Shown piece after piece: positions 1 to 7,052 of a DNA stretch of 9,902 nt. The stretch comes from JBGTKH01 sp041744735 (lineage in GTDB: Bacteria > Planctomycetota > Planctomycetia > Pirellulales > Pirellulaceae). The notes beneath the pieces were generated by a model. That model searched no databases. It worked only from the letters and a program-made list of their open reading frames with translations, and was not told the DNA's origin. The first letter of the stretch is position 1; each line of letters begins with the position of its first letter. Both the position numbers and the translations under genes were made by a program. The stretch spans positions 1 through 9,902 of the forward strand of contig JBGTKH010000479.1 of NCBI GenBank assembly GCA_041744735.1. The letters run 5' to 3'.

Positions 1-200
1 ATCGGTCAGGGCCGCTTGCGAGCTAAGTTGCGTTGGGGTGGTGATACCGTTTGGGCACAGACGTACAGAATTCAATTTTGCCGGTACATGGTGGGTGTTT
101 TCAAGTCGCGTTTGCGCCGGCAAAATTTAATTCTGTACGTCTGAGCCCAAACGGTATCACCACCCCAACGCAAGTTAGCTCGCAAGCGGCCCTGACCGAT
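1..200. repeat. Large inverted repeat, 84-bp arms, 32-base loop
   Basis: The left arm (1-84) and the right arm (117-200) are reverse complements with three mismatches, around a 32-base loop (85-116). The left arm starts at the first base of the window, so the element may extend further left. The outer part of each arm contains GCCGCTTGCGAGCTAA or its complement, a motif I associate with dispersed planctomycete intergenic repeats (recollection, not a search). There is no ORF of its own and no transposase. It may be a MITE-like or REP-like element. A transcript through it would fold into a very long hairpin just upstream of the exporter operon. Confidence 0.9.
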
Positions 201-223
201 ACTATACGATGCAGTATTGTATC
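198..223. promoter_or_regulatory. Operator-like dyad upstream of the exporter operon
   Basis: GATACTATAC (198-207) and GTATTGTATC (214-223) are reverse complements with one mismatch, separated by six bases. The dyad lies 34 bases before the first possible start codon of the exporter gene and only touches the edge of the large inverted repeat. The size and AT-rich ATAC/GTAT half-sites fit a dimeric repressor site (PadR-, BlaI- or TetR-like), but no regulator gene is present in the window. I cannot identify a convincing -35/-10 pair, so the promoter itself is not placed. Confidence 0.4.
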
Positions 224-257
224 CTCCCCGCCAATTAGGCCGGCTCGCAATTGACCG

Positions 258-2471
258 GTGATCAGACTCGACATGACGACTCAGAATCCAAGTCTCCCCA
301 CGAGCACAGAGCCATCGCTGCCGGCGGTCGACGCCTCCGATCTTGACGGCGCCGCGAACATCTTGGAGCAACTGCTCTTGGACGCCGCACGCAAGGTCGA
401 TCGCGCACAGATCCGGCGTGTGATTCGCGAAGCCGCGGATGCTTTTCCCGGTGAAGCCCCGCAGCTTTGGTGGCGTTGGATCGGCGAGGCGGGAACGAAT
501 CTGGGCCTGAAGTGCAAGGTGGTCGATTGCACGCCCGACGAGTTGTGCGAGTTGGCTCGTCAAGGCGCCCGCTTGGTCATTTACGTTGCTGGTCCCGAGC
601 CCTGGCGGGCCGTCACAGACGTTCGCGGCCGCAAGTTTCGTTTAGCGCGGGCCTTTGGCGAGAATACGTCGCAGTGGGGCGACGCGTCGCAACTTTACCG
701 GCTGGTCGGTAATCCACAGAATCATGCCGTGTTGCGGTGCGTGATTGTGGAACGCGCGGTGGCCTACGGCGAGGCGGTCAGTGTTAAGGCGGAAGAGATG
801 TCGCCTCTGAGACGGCTGTGGGCGCTATTACAGCCGGAGCGCACGGACATTCTGATCCTGGTCGTGTTCGCACTCGTCGCCGGCCTGTTGACCTTGGCCA
901 CGCCGATCGCGGTCGAATCGTTGGTGAATACGGTGGCTTTTGGACGACTGCTGCAGCCGCTGGTGGTGCTCACGCTGGTGTTGCTGGCTTTCCTGGCCTT
1001 CTCTGCCGCGATTCGCGTTTTGCAGACGTATGTCGTCGAGATCATCCAATGCCGGCTTTTTGCGCGCGTGACCGCGGATCTAGCCTTTCGGCTGCCGCGC
1101 GTGCGCACCGAAAGCGTGGACGGGCAATACATGCCTGAATTGGTGAATCGGTTTTTTGACGTGGTGACGGTGCAGAAGGTCGCCGCCAATTTACTGTTGG
1201 ATGGCCTGTTATTGGTACTTAGCACGGTGGTCGGCATGGCGGTGCTGGCTTTGTACCATCCGTGGCTGCTGGGTTTCGACGTGGTGCTGTTGGGCATGTT
1301 GGCGTTCGCCATTTTCATTCTCGGGCGCGGCGCCGTGGCAACGGCCATCAAGGAATCGAAGTACAAGTACCAGACGGCCGCGTGGCTCGAGGACTTGGCT
1401 CGCTGTGCGGTGACGTTCAAATTCGACGGCGGCGCCGAGTTCGCCTTGGAACGCGCCGATCAGCTTACGTACGAGTACCTGACAGCCCGCAAGAAACACT
1501 TTCGCGTGCTGATGCGGCAGATTGTTTTTGCGTTGGCAATGCAAGCGGTGGCCAGCGCCGTGCTGTTAGGCATCGGCGGCTGGTTGGTCATGACGGGACA
1601 GTTGACGCTCGGTCAGCTTGTCGCCGCCGAGCTGATTGTGACAGTCATCGTCGGTGCGTTCGCCAAGCTCGGAAAGTACATGGAGAGCTATTACGATCTG
1701 CTGGCGTCCGTCGACAAATTGGGCGTGCTGTTCGACTTGCCGATCGAGGAGCAGGAGGGCGTGTTGCATCGTTTCCCGGCGCAGCCGTCATCGCTGACGG
1801 TTCAAGAAGTGGACTACGCGTTCACGGGTGGAGCCAATGTATTGGAGTCGGTCGGCCTGACGATTCGATCGGGCGACCGCGTGGCGTTAACGGGGCCGGG
1901 CAAGAGCGTGCTGCTCGACTTGATGTTCGGCCTGCGCAGCCCGACTCACGGGCACCTGTCGCTGGACGGCATCGACCCGCGCGATCTGCGGCCGGACTTC
2001 TTGCGGCGCCGCGTGGCGCTCGTGCGCGGTGTCGAAGTGTTTCACGGCAGCGTCGCAGAAAACGTGCATCTGGCCCGCCCGGAGATCACGGCCAACGCCG
2101 TGCGCGACGCTCTCGAACTGGTTGGGCTGTTGGACGGCGTGCTGCGGCTGGCCGACGGTATTGAAACGGATCTGACCAGCGGCGGCAGTCCGCTGACGGA
2201 AAACCAGTTGCGGCGTCTGATGTTGGCGCGGGCCTTGGTCGGTCGGCCCGGCCTGTTGCTGATCGACGGAGTCTTGGACACGCTGCCCGATGAGGAAACC
2301 GAGGAATTGATGCACATGTTGTGCGATTCGCATCAGCCCTGGACGCTGGTCATCGTCACCAATCGCGGGTTGTTGCACGAACATTGCAACCGCGTTGTCG
2401 AGTTGAACGCGAACGGGCGGTGGCCGGAAGTTTCGGTCGCAATGGCGGATGAAATCGGAGGTGACTCATGA
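258..2471 (+). CDS. ABC exporter subunit, C39-like domain + TM domain + degenerate ATPase domain
   Basis: Inner-membrane component of a type I secretion-like exporter. Residues about 50-165 look like a C39-type peptidase domain without a clear catalytic Cys/His pair (GLKCKVVDCTPDELCEL region), as in exporters that dock rather than cleave cargo. Six hydrophobic segments follow at about 197-219, 234-255, 312-333, 336-356, 422-446 and 451-470 (ABC type 1 fold). The nucleotide-binding domain runs from about 512 to 720. Its motifs are unusual: Walker A is TGPGKS (545-550), three residues short; the Q-loop Gln is missing (ALVRGVEVF); the signature is LTENQ (646-650); Walker B is LLLIDG with Gly where the catalytic Glu belongs (671); and the H-loop reads TNR (701-703). 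The start may be GTG 258 or ATG 273; neither has a clear Shine-Dalgarno. The gene overlaps the adaptor gene by four bases. Cargo unknown. Confidence 0.85.
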   Translation: MIRLDMTTQNPSLPTSTEPSLPAVDASDLDGAANILEQLLLDAARKVDRAQIRRVIREAADAFPGEAPQLWWRWIGEAGTNLGLKCKVVDCTPDELCELARQGARLVIYVAGPEPWRAVTDVRGRKFRLARAFGENTSQWGDASQLYRLVGNPQNHAVLRCVIVERAVAYGEAVSVKAEEMSPLRRLWALLQPERTDILILVVFALVAGLLTLATPIAVESLVNTVAFGRLLQPLVVLTLVLLAFLAFSAAIRVLQTYVVEIIQCRLFARVTADLAFRLPRVRTESVDGQYMPELVNRFFDVVTVQKVAANLLLDGLLLVLSTVVGMAVLALYHPWLLGFDVVLLGMLAFAIFILGRGAVATAIKESKYKYQTAAWLEDLARCAVTFKFDGGAEFALERADQLTYEYLTARKKHFRVLMRQIVFALAMQAVASAVLLGIGGWLVMTGQLTLGQLVAAELIVTVIVGAFAKLGKYMESYYDLLASVDKLGVLFDLPIEEQEGVLHRFPAQPSSLTVQEVDYAFTGGANVLESVGLTIRSGDRVALTGPGKSVLLDLMFGLRSPTHGHLSLDGIDPRDLRPDFLRRRVALVRGVEVFHGSVAENVHLARPEITANAVRDALELVGLLDGVLRLADGIETDLTSGGSPLTENQLRRLMLARALVGRPGLLLIDGVLDTLPDEETEELMHMLCDSHQPWTLVIVTNRGLLHEHCNRVVELNANGRWPEVSVAMADEIGGDS
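2457..2463 (+). promoter_or_regulatory. Shine-Dalgarno of the adaptor gene
   Basis: GGAGGTG ends four bases before the ATG at 2468 and lies within the last codons of the exporter gene. Together with the ATGA stop/start overlap it supports translational coupling of exporter and adaptor. Confidence 0.8.
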
Positions 2472-3976
2472 TCCAGCACAACCAACAGAGTAGTATTCGT
2501 GAGGGCACGACGACTCGACGCCGCCGCACGATGTTGGCGCCGGTCGCCTACAACGAACTAGTCATGCCTTCCTTGCGGCTGGCTCGCTCGTCGCGCTTGG
2601 CCCGGCGGATTGCCAAGCTGCTGCTGGCCATGTTGCTCGTGACGATCGTGCTGGTCATGTTTGCGCCGTGGCAGCAATCGATTAACGGCAGCGGCAACGT
2701 CATCGCGTTCGCGCCGCTGGAACGCCAACAGATGATCGAGGCGCCGATCAAAGGCCGGATCGTCCGCTGGGGCGAGGGCATCGTGGAAAACGCCCGTGTC
2801 GAAAAGGGGCAACTGATTCTCGAAATCCAGGATCTCGATCCGTCGCTGGTCCAGCGACTTGACGATCAAATGACAGCCAGCCAGCGGCAAGTCGAAGCGT
2901 CTCGCCAACAACTGGCGGCCAACCAACGCAATCTCGTGGCAACGCTGACGATCATCGAATCGTACGAAGCCCAAGTCACCGCGTACACCGAGGTGAAGCT
3001 GCAGATTATTGCTTCGGCCGAGGCGTACGTCGACAATGCGCGGCAAAAAGTGACCGCCGAAGAGCAGCACCTCATCGAACAGATGGCCGCCTTCTCCCAA
3101 GTCGAGGCCGATTATCAACGCCAGAAGCAACTGTACGAAGAGCAAATCGCCTCGCAATTGAAATTCCAAGAGGCCGAGCGAAAGTACAAGGAGGCGGAAG
3201 CCAAGGTCGCCAAGACTCAAGCCTACGTGCAAGCGGCGAAGGATGAGCTCACCGCGAAAGAGCGCGATCGAGACGCGAAGGCGCAAAGGTCTCAAGTCGA
3301 CATCGACTACGCGACCGCCTTGTTGCGCAAAGCGAAAGGGGACGTGGCCAAGTCGGAGAGCGAAGTCGCCAAAGCCGAGTCGGATTTGACGAAGTCCGAC
3401 AAAGATCTCTTGGATGCACAGGTCAAAGTGGCTCGGCAGCAAAGCCAGCAGGTCGTTGCCCCCTGCGACGGCTTCATCGTGCAAATCACGCCCAACCAAG
3501 GCAGCCTGATGACGAAGGAAGGCGACATGCTGTGCTTGATCGTCCCCGACACGGCCGACCGTGCCGTGCAATTGTGGCTCGACGGCAACGACGCGCCGCT
3601 GGTCGAACCCGGCCGGCACGTGCGGTTGCAATTCGAAGGCTGGCCCGCGGTGCAGTTCGCCGGTTGGCCGTCGGTCGCGGTCGGCACGTTCGGCGGCAAG
3701 GTCATCTCCGTGGACTCGATCGACAACGGCAAGGGCCAGTTTCGCATTCTCATCATGCCCGACGAGCGCGACCCGGATTGGCCGGGCGCCGAGTGGCCCG
3801 AAGGAAGATTCCTGCGGCAAGGCGTGCGGGCCAACGGCTGGGTGATTCTCAACCGGGTGCCGTTGTGGTTCGAGGTCTGGCGGCGCATGAACGCCTTCCC
3901 GCCGGTCGTCTCCTTCGACAAAGAAGAATCGAAGGACAAGGGAAGCAAACCGCCCAAGGTCGGCAAGTCGCCCTGA
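2468..3976 (+). CDS. HlyD-type periplasmic adaptor (membrane fusion protein)
   Basis: Joins the inner-membrane exporter to an outer-membrane TolC-type channel. The 502-residue protein has a basic cytoplasmic N-terminus (RRRR at 17-20), one membrane segment at about 48-66 and a first half-lipoyl segment at about 75-122 (IEAPIKGRIVRWGEG). A long charged alpha-helical hairpin rich in K, E, A and Q spans about 126-328, and the second half-lipoyl segment lies at about 329-360 (VVAPCDGFIVQITPNQG). A beta-barrel region follows at about 365-465 (PGRHVRLQFEGWP), and the tail is short, basic and low-complexity. This order is the classic HlyD layout. The start is firm: ATG in an ATGA overlap with the exporter stop, behind GGAGGTG. 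Tyr and Trp are frequent in the barrel region (GWPAVQFAGWP). Which substrate it serves is not visible. Confidence 0.93.
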   Translation: MIQHNQQSSIREGTTTRRRRTMLAPVAYNELVMPSLRLARSSRLARRIAKLLLAMLLVTIVLVMFAPWQQSINGSGNVIAFAPLERQQMIEAPIKGRIVRWGEGIVENARVEKGQLILEIQDLDPSLVQRLDDQMTASQRQVEASRQQLAANQRNLVATLTIIESYEAQVTAYTEVKLQIIASAEAYVDNARQKVTAEEQHLIEQMAAFSQVEADYQRQKQLYEEQIASQLKFQEAERKYKEAEAKVAKTQAYVQAAKDELTAKERDRDAKAQRSQVDIDYATALLRKAKGDVAKSESEVAKAESDLTKSDKDLLDAQVKVARQQSQQVVAPCDGFIVQITPNQGSLMTKEGDMLCLIVPDTADRAVQLWLDGNDAPLVEPGRHVRLQFEGWPAVQFAGWPSVAVGTFGGKVISVDSIDNGKGQFRILIMPDERDPDWPGAEWPEGRFLRQGVRANGWVILNRVPLWFEVWRRMNAFPPVVSFDKEESKDKGSKPPKVGKSP

Positions 3977-4050
3977 TTTCATGCTGGACGAATTTGGCAG
4001 ACTTGGCAATCTGAATTGCAGTGTAGCGGTTACGCCGAGTTTGCCGATAT

Positions 4051-4261
4051 CACACAAACCCGAAGCGCAAGTTCTGATGTTGCGCTAGCAAAAACTTGTA
4101 GCCGAATTCGCCAGAATTTGGTTTTGGAGTCCAACTCACGACCGTCCAAATTCTGGCGAATTCGGCTACCATCCGTCGAATAGCGCAACATCAAAGAGCG
4201 CAAGCGAGGGGAAACGGCTTGCACTTCCTCGCTTGCGCGCTTGCGCGTCGGGTTTGTTGTG
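4051..4261. repeat. Nested palindromic element between adaptor and TolC genes
   Basis: Several inverted repeats are stacked here. The outer pair is 4051-4071 with 4240-4261 (imperfect). A middle pair is GATGTTGCGCT at 4076-4086 with its perfect complement at 4182-4192. The inner pair, 4098-4121 with 4146-4169, is 24 bases and perfect, with the core GCCGAATTCGCCAGAATT. On the right side a further hairpin pairs GCGCAAGCGAGG (4198-4209) with CCTCGCTTGCGC (4227-4238). No T-run follows, so it is not a typical intrinsic terminator. It fills most of the 324-base gap between the adaptor and TolC genes; I see no gene in 3977-4300. It is probably a mobile or dispersed intergenic repeat inserted into the operon. 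Confidence 0.85.
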
Positions 4262-4286
4262 GCGGGTGGGTGCAAAGCTTCGACAC

Positions 4287-4293
4287 GGAAGGA
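4287..4293 (+). promoter_or_regulatory. Shine-Dalgarno deciding the TolC TTG start
   Basis: GGAAGGA lies seven bases before the TTG at 4301. The upstream in-frame TTG at 4241 has no such site and falls inside the palindromic element, so 4301 is preferred. Confidence 0.7.
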
Positions 4294-4300
4294 TAGTGAC

Positions 4301-5983
4301 TTGCGTTTACGCAACGCAGTGCCGCTACTGCTGGCAACGCTGGCGATTTTGGGCTGTGCTTCGCCCGAGTTGGATCGGCGCGCGCACTCTCGAATGCTTT
4401 TTCATTACGATAGCAGCGGCTCGCAGGCGAGTCGCGAGACTTCCATCCAGTCAGCTCCAACGGACGTCAGCAAGTCGAAAGACCGGAGATCGAAGAACGA
4501 GCCCGTTGTCAAAGCTGCGTATTATTTCCAGCACGAGGATAATGGAGAGAAGCCAGCCGACGGCGCGCGAACCGTGCCTCTCATCGAATCTGATCTGCCA
4601 TCGCCTCCGTCCGACACAACCGGCACCGGGGAAGAGATCCCTGCGGGACAGCGCGGCGACGTTGTGCGGTTGAACGATGTCATTGATTCGGTGTACCGCT
4701 CGTTTCCCTTGTTGGAAGCCGCTTACTTCGAGCGTGACATGGCGTTTGGCGAACACTTGGCGGCCCACGGCGCGTTCGACCTGAAGGTGAAAGGGGCCAG
4801 CGAGAACGGGCCGCAGGGTTTTTACGAAACCTACCGGCAGAACATCGGCGTCGAGCAACCGACCTTCGGGGGCGGCGCTCTATTCAGTGGCTACCGCGTT
4901 GGCCGCGGCACATTTCAGCCGTGGTACCTGGAGCGGCAAACCAACGACGGTGGCGAGTTCCGCGCCGGCTTCATGCTGCCCCTGTTGCGCAACGTCGAGA
5001 TCGACGCACGCCGCGCGCAACTGTGGCGCACCGATCTGGGCCGCCGATTGGCCGAGCCGGAGATTCAGGCGCAGCGTATCGACTATGTGCGGGCCGGTTC
5101 GTATGCGTATTGGGATTGGGTCGCCGCCGGACACCGCGATCGCATCGCCGCCGCGCTGTTGGAAATTGCCAAGGGCCGCAACGAGGCCATTCGCCGCAAG
5201 GTCGAAACGGGCGACACCGAACCGCCCGTGCTGCAAGACAACCGCCGGCTGATTGTGTCGCGCGAAGCCAAGCTGATTGAGACGCAGCGGAAGTTACGAC
5301 AGGCCGCCGTCAAACTGTCGCTGTTCTATCGCGACGAACGCGGCGAGCCATTGATCGTGGACGTCACTCAAATGCCGAGCTTCCCTGACTCTCAATCCGT
5401 GGACGAAGATGCGCTCACGTCCGACATCGAAACGGCGCTTGCCAACCGTCCGGAACTGCAAACGCTGAACCTGCTGCGTCAGCAATTCGAAATCGACTTC
5501 GCCGAGGCCCGCAACGACCTGTTGCCGGATGTACAGGCCGTTTTGGTGGGCTCACAGGACGTTGGCCGCCCGGCGACTGTCAAGAACGACAAATCGGAAT
5601 TTGAACTCGAAGCCGGTTTGTTCTTGGATGTGCCCGTTCAACGTCGCAAGGCACGCGGCAAGATGACGGCCGTCGAAGGCAAGCTCGGACAACTGGCCGC
5701 CAAGCGTCGCATGACCGGCGACAAGATCGCCACCGACGTTCAAGCCGCCTACGCCGCGCTGCTGGCCGCCTACGAGCAAATCCAACGCGCACGCGAGTCC
5801 GCCGAATTGGCCGATCGTCTGGCCGAGATCGAACGCCGCAAATTCGAGCTGGGCGAAAGCGACCTGCTCTCCGTCAACCTGCGCGAACAACAAGCCGCCG
5901 AAGCCGAGAACACACAGGTCGACGCCCTCTACGAATACTTCACCGCCCGCGCCGACTACCGAGCCATCCTGGCCGCCGACTGA
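4301..5983 (+). CDS. TolC-family outer-membrane efflux lipoprotein
   Basis: Outer-membrane channel of the exporter system. From TTG 4301 the product is 560 residues and begins with a lipoprotein signal: basic MRLRN, hydrophobic AVPLLLATLAILG, then Cys 18 and Ala-Ser. A variable linker of about 120 residues follows. Next come two TolC-type repeats, rich in Ala, Arg, Glu and Gln and predicted helical, with the usual landmarks: RLNDVIDSVYRSFP near the start of the channel domain, RPELQTLNLLRQQFEIDFAEA in the second half and RKFELGESDLLSVNLREQQ near the end. The length is slightly above a typical TolC/OprM protein because of the linker. The order exporter, adaptor, outer-membrane factor, all on the + strand, supports one functional system, though a repeat element separates this gene from the first two. 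A longer version from TTG 4241 is possible but would put 20 residues ahead of the signal peptide. Confidence 0.9.
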   Translation: MRLRNAVPLLLATLAILGCASPELDRRAHSRMLFHYDSSGSQASRETSIQSAPTDVSKSKDRRSKNEPVVKAAYYFQHEDNGEKPADGARTVPLIESDLPSPPSDTTGTGEEIPAGQRGDVVRLNDVIDSVYRSFPLLEAAYFERDMAFGEHLAAHGAFDLKVKGASENGPQGFYETYRQNIGVEQPTFGGGALFSGYRVGRGTFQPWYLERQTNDGGEFRAGFMLPLLRNVEIDARRAQLWRTDLGRRLAEPEIQAQRIDYVRAGSYAYWDWVAAGHRDRIAAALLEIAKGRNEAIRRKVETGDTEPPVLQDNRRLIVSREAKLIETQRKLRQAAVKLSLFYRDERGEPLIVDVTQMPSFPDSQSVDEDALTSDIETALANRPELQTLNLLRQQFEIDFAEARNDLLPDVQAVLVGSQDVGRPATVKNDKSEFELEAGLFLDVPVQRRKARGKMTAVEGKLGQLAAKRRMTGDKIATDVQAAYAALLAAYEQIQRARESAELADRLAEIERRKFELGESDLLSVNLREQQAAEAENTQVDALYEYFTARADYRAILAAD

Positions 5984-5986
5984 TAG

Positions 5987-6145
5987 TCATGCGCCTCTCG
6001 TCCCCGTAGTGGCGGACGTTGGACTGAGCCGCTTCGCGGTGGCTCGCCAGACTAGCGACAGGCCCAGCAGCATGCACGCGGCGATCCCCGCCCAGCGCAC
6101 CGGGCCGCCCTCGAATACAATCGCGCCGTTGAAGGCGATGAAGAG
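5987..6145 (-). pseudogene. C-terminal fragment of an unidentified membrane-protein gene
   Basis: On the minus strand, reading from 6145 down to a TGA at 5987-5989, there is a 52-codon open stretch beginning LFIAFNGAIVFEGGPVRW. It continues into a second strongly hydrophobic helix (WAGIAACMLLGLSLVW) and ends in a short polar tail. Third codon positions are overwhelmingly G or C, as in the neighbouring real genes. Upstream of 6145 the frame stays open for a while but becomes polar and Arg-rich, and the + strand HINT-protein remnant takes over there. I read it as the tail of a gene cut off by a rearrangement. The family is not recognised; the two helices would suit a small permease or a similar multi-pass protein. 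It lies tail to tail with the TolC gene, three bases away. Confidence 0.5.
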
Positions 6146-6978
6146 CGATCGTCTTCTCAATTTCTGGCGGAATCGCGATTGGCTTCACCCTGCCCGTTTC
6201 GGGACCAATCATCGGGGCCGCATTCTTTTACACGGCCGGTCAGCAATACATTTCCACGTACGTTGAGCACGACCAACTGACCATCGACTGGGGTGCGATC
6301 ATTGGGACCACAACCACCGTTGGCCTCATCGCACCAGTGTTCGCGATCCCCGGCCTTGGTCAATGGCTGGCCACCCCAGCAATGTTCGCGTTTTCCTACC
6401 ACGCCTTTTCCAACGCGATTGAGGCGTACCAGCACGAGCGTTATTACAGTGCCGCCTGGGAAGCAAGTTGGGGCTTGTTCGCACTTGTGGGCGCCGTTCA
6501 ATCGGCACGGGGAAACTTGCGAACGCTTAATCGGTGGGGCAACGAATTGGTGAATCCCGTTGAGAATCCATATCAAAGCCCCTTCCGAAGTGGCGATGGC
6601 GGCAATTGCTTCGTCGCCGGCACGCTGGTGATGATGGGCGGCGATCCGAACCAAATTGCAACCACTCCGGCCACCGCGACAGGTCAACCCGAAGCCGGCG
6701 GCTGGAACTGGACGACGCTGCTGCTGGCGGCGGCGACCGTGCCGATCGCGCTGGCCGGGTATCAATTTGGTCGCCGGAAAAGTTATGCCGAACAACAACC
6801 CTCCGCGGCCGTTGACAGCGTGTTCGAAAGCCACGATCTGGACGACCTTTGGTCGCAAATTCCAAATGCGCTGACCCAACCCGATGTGCCGCGGATGCTG
6901 AGTGACGTTGATCTGGATGAACTATGCAACACCCTATTTCACTGTGAAACCCTAGAGGTGCTTTGCCAGCATGACTGA
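6142..6978 (+). pseudogene. Headless HINT-type polymorphic-toxin protein, N-terminal HINT part (copy A)
   Basis: The frame is open from 6142, just after a TGA (6139-6141), for 278 codons but has no credible start: the first usual start codons (GTG 6337, ATG 6382) fall inside hydrophobic sequence. The first 145 residues are Gly/Ala/Phe-rich with two or three hydrophobic stretches, like the region before the HINT domain in Rhs-type proteins. At 6601-6627 comes GNCFVAGTLV, with Cys codon 6607-6609, which is the HINT/intein N-terminal nucleophile motif. Instead of continuing into the HINT fold, the chain runs into a linker, a membrane helix (WNWTTLLLAAATVPIALAG) followed by GRRK, and an acidic tail with LDELCNTLFHCETLEVL. 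The rest of the HINT fold is in the next ORF, in another frame. This is probably a remnant joined by recombination at about 6145; a functional short protein cannot be excluded. Confidence 0.6.
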
Positions 6979-7052
6979 TTCGTGTTTAATTTAACTCACC
7001 GTTCCGCTACACTTCGAACATAACTAAATTGATATGGGAGCCAACAAAACGC

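Noticed and set aside
72..563. Minus-strand frame spanning the large inverted repeat and exporter start
   Set aside because: Half of it is palindromic repeat and half is antisense to the exporter N-terminus; no protein-like pattern.
1262..2164. 300-codon + strand frame inside the exporter gene
   Set aside because: Arg/Gly/Ala-rich shadow of the exporter frame with no recognisable motif.
2558..4057. 499-codon open frame on the minus strand opposite the adaptor gene
   Set aside because: It is antisense to a clear HlyD protein, and its residues (many Leu, Arg, Asp, His, Gly) are what a high-GC3 gene gives on its opposite strand. It has no domain pattern.
4241..4300. Longer TolC start at TTG 4241
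   Set aside because: It lies in the palindromic element, lacks a Shine-Dalgarno and would put 20 residues ahead of a good lipoprotein signal; TTG 4301 has GGAAGGA seven bases upstream.
5984..6010. Intrinsic terminator after the TolC gene
   Set aside because: No stem followed by a T-run is present between the TolC stop and the minus-strand fragment.
6979..7052. Promoter in the AT-rich gap between the two copy A ORFs
   Set aside because: The first 50 bases are about 36% GC, but I found no spaced -35/-10 pair better than chance.
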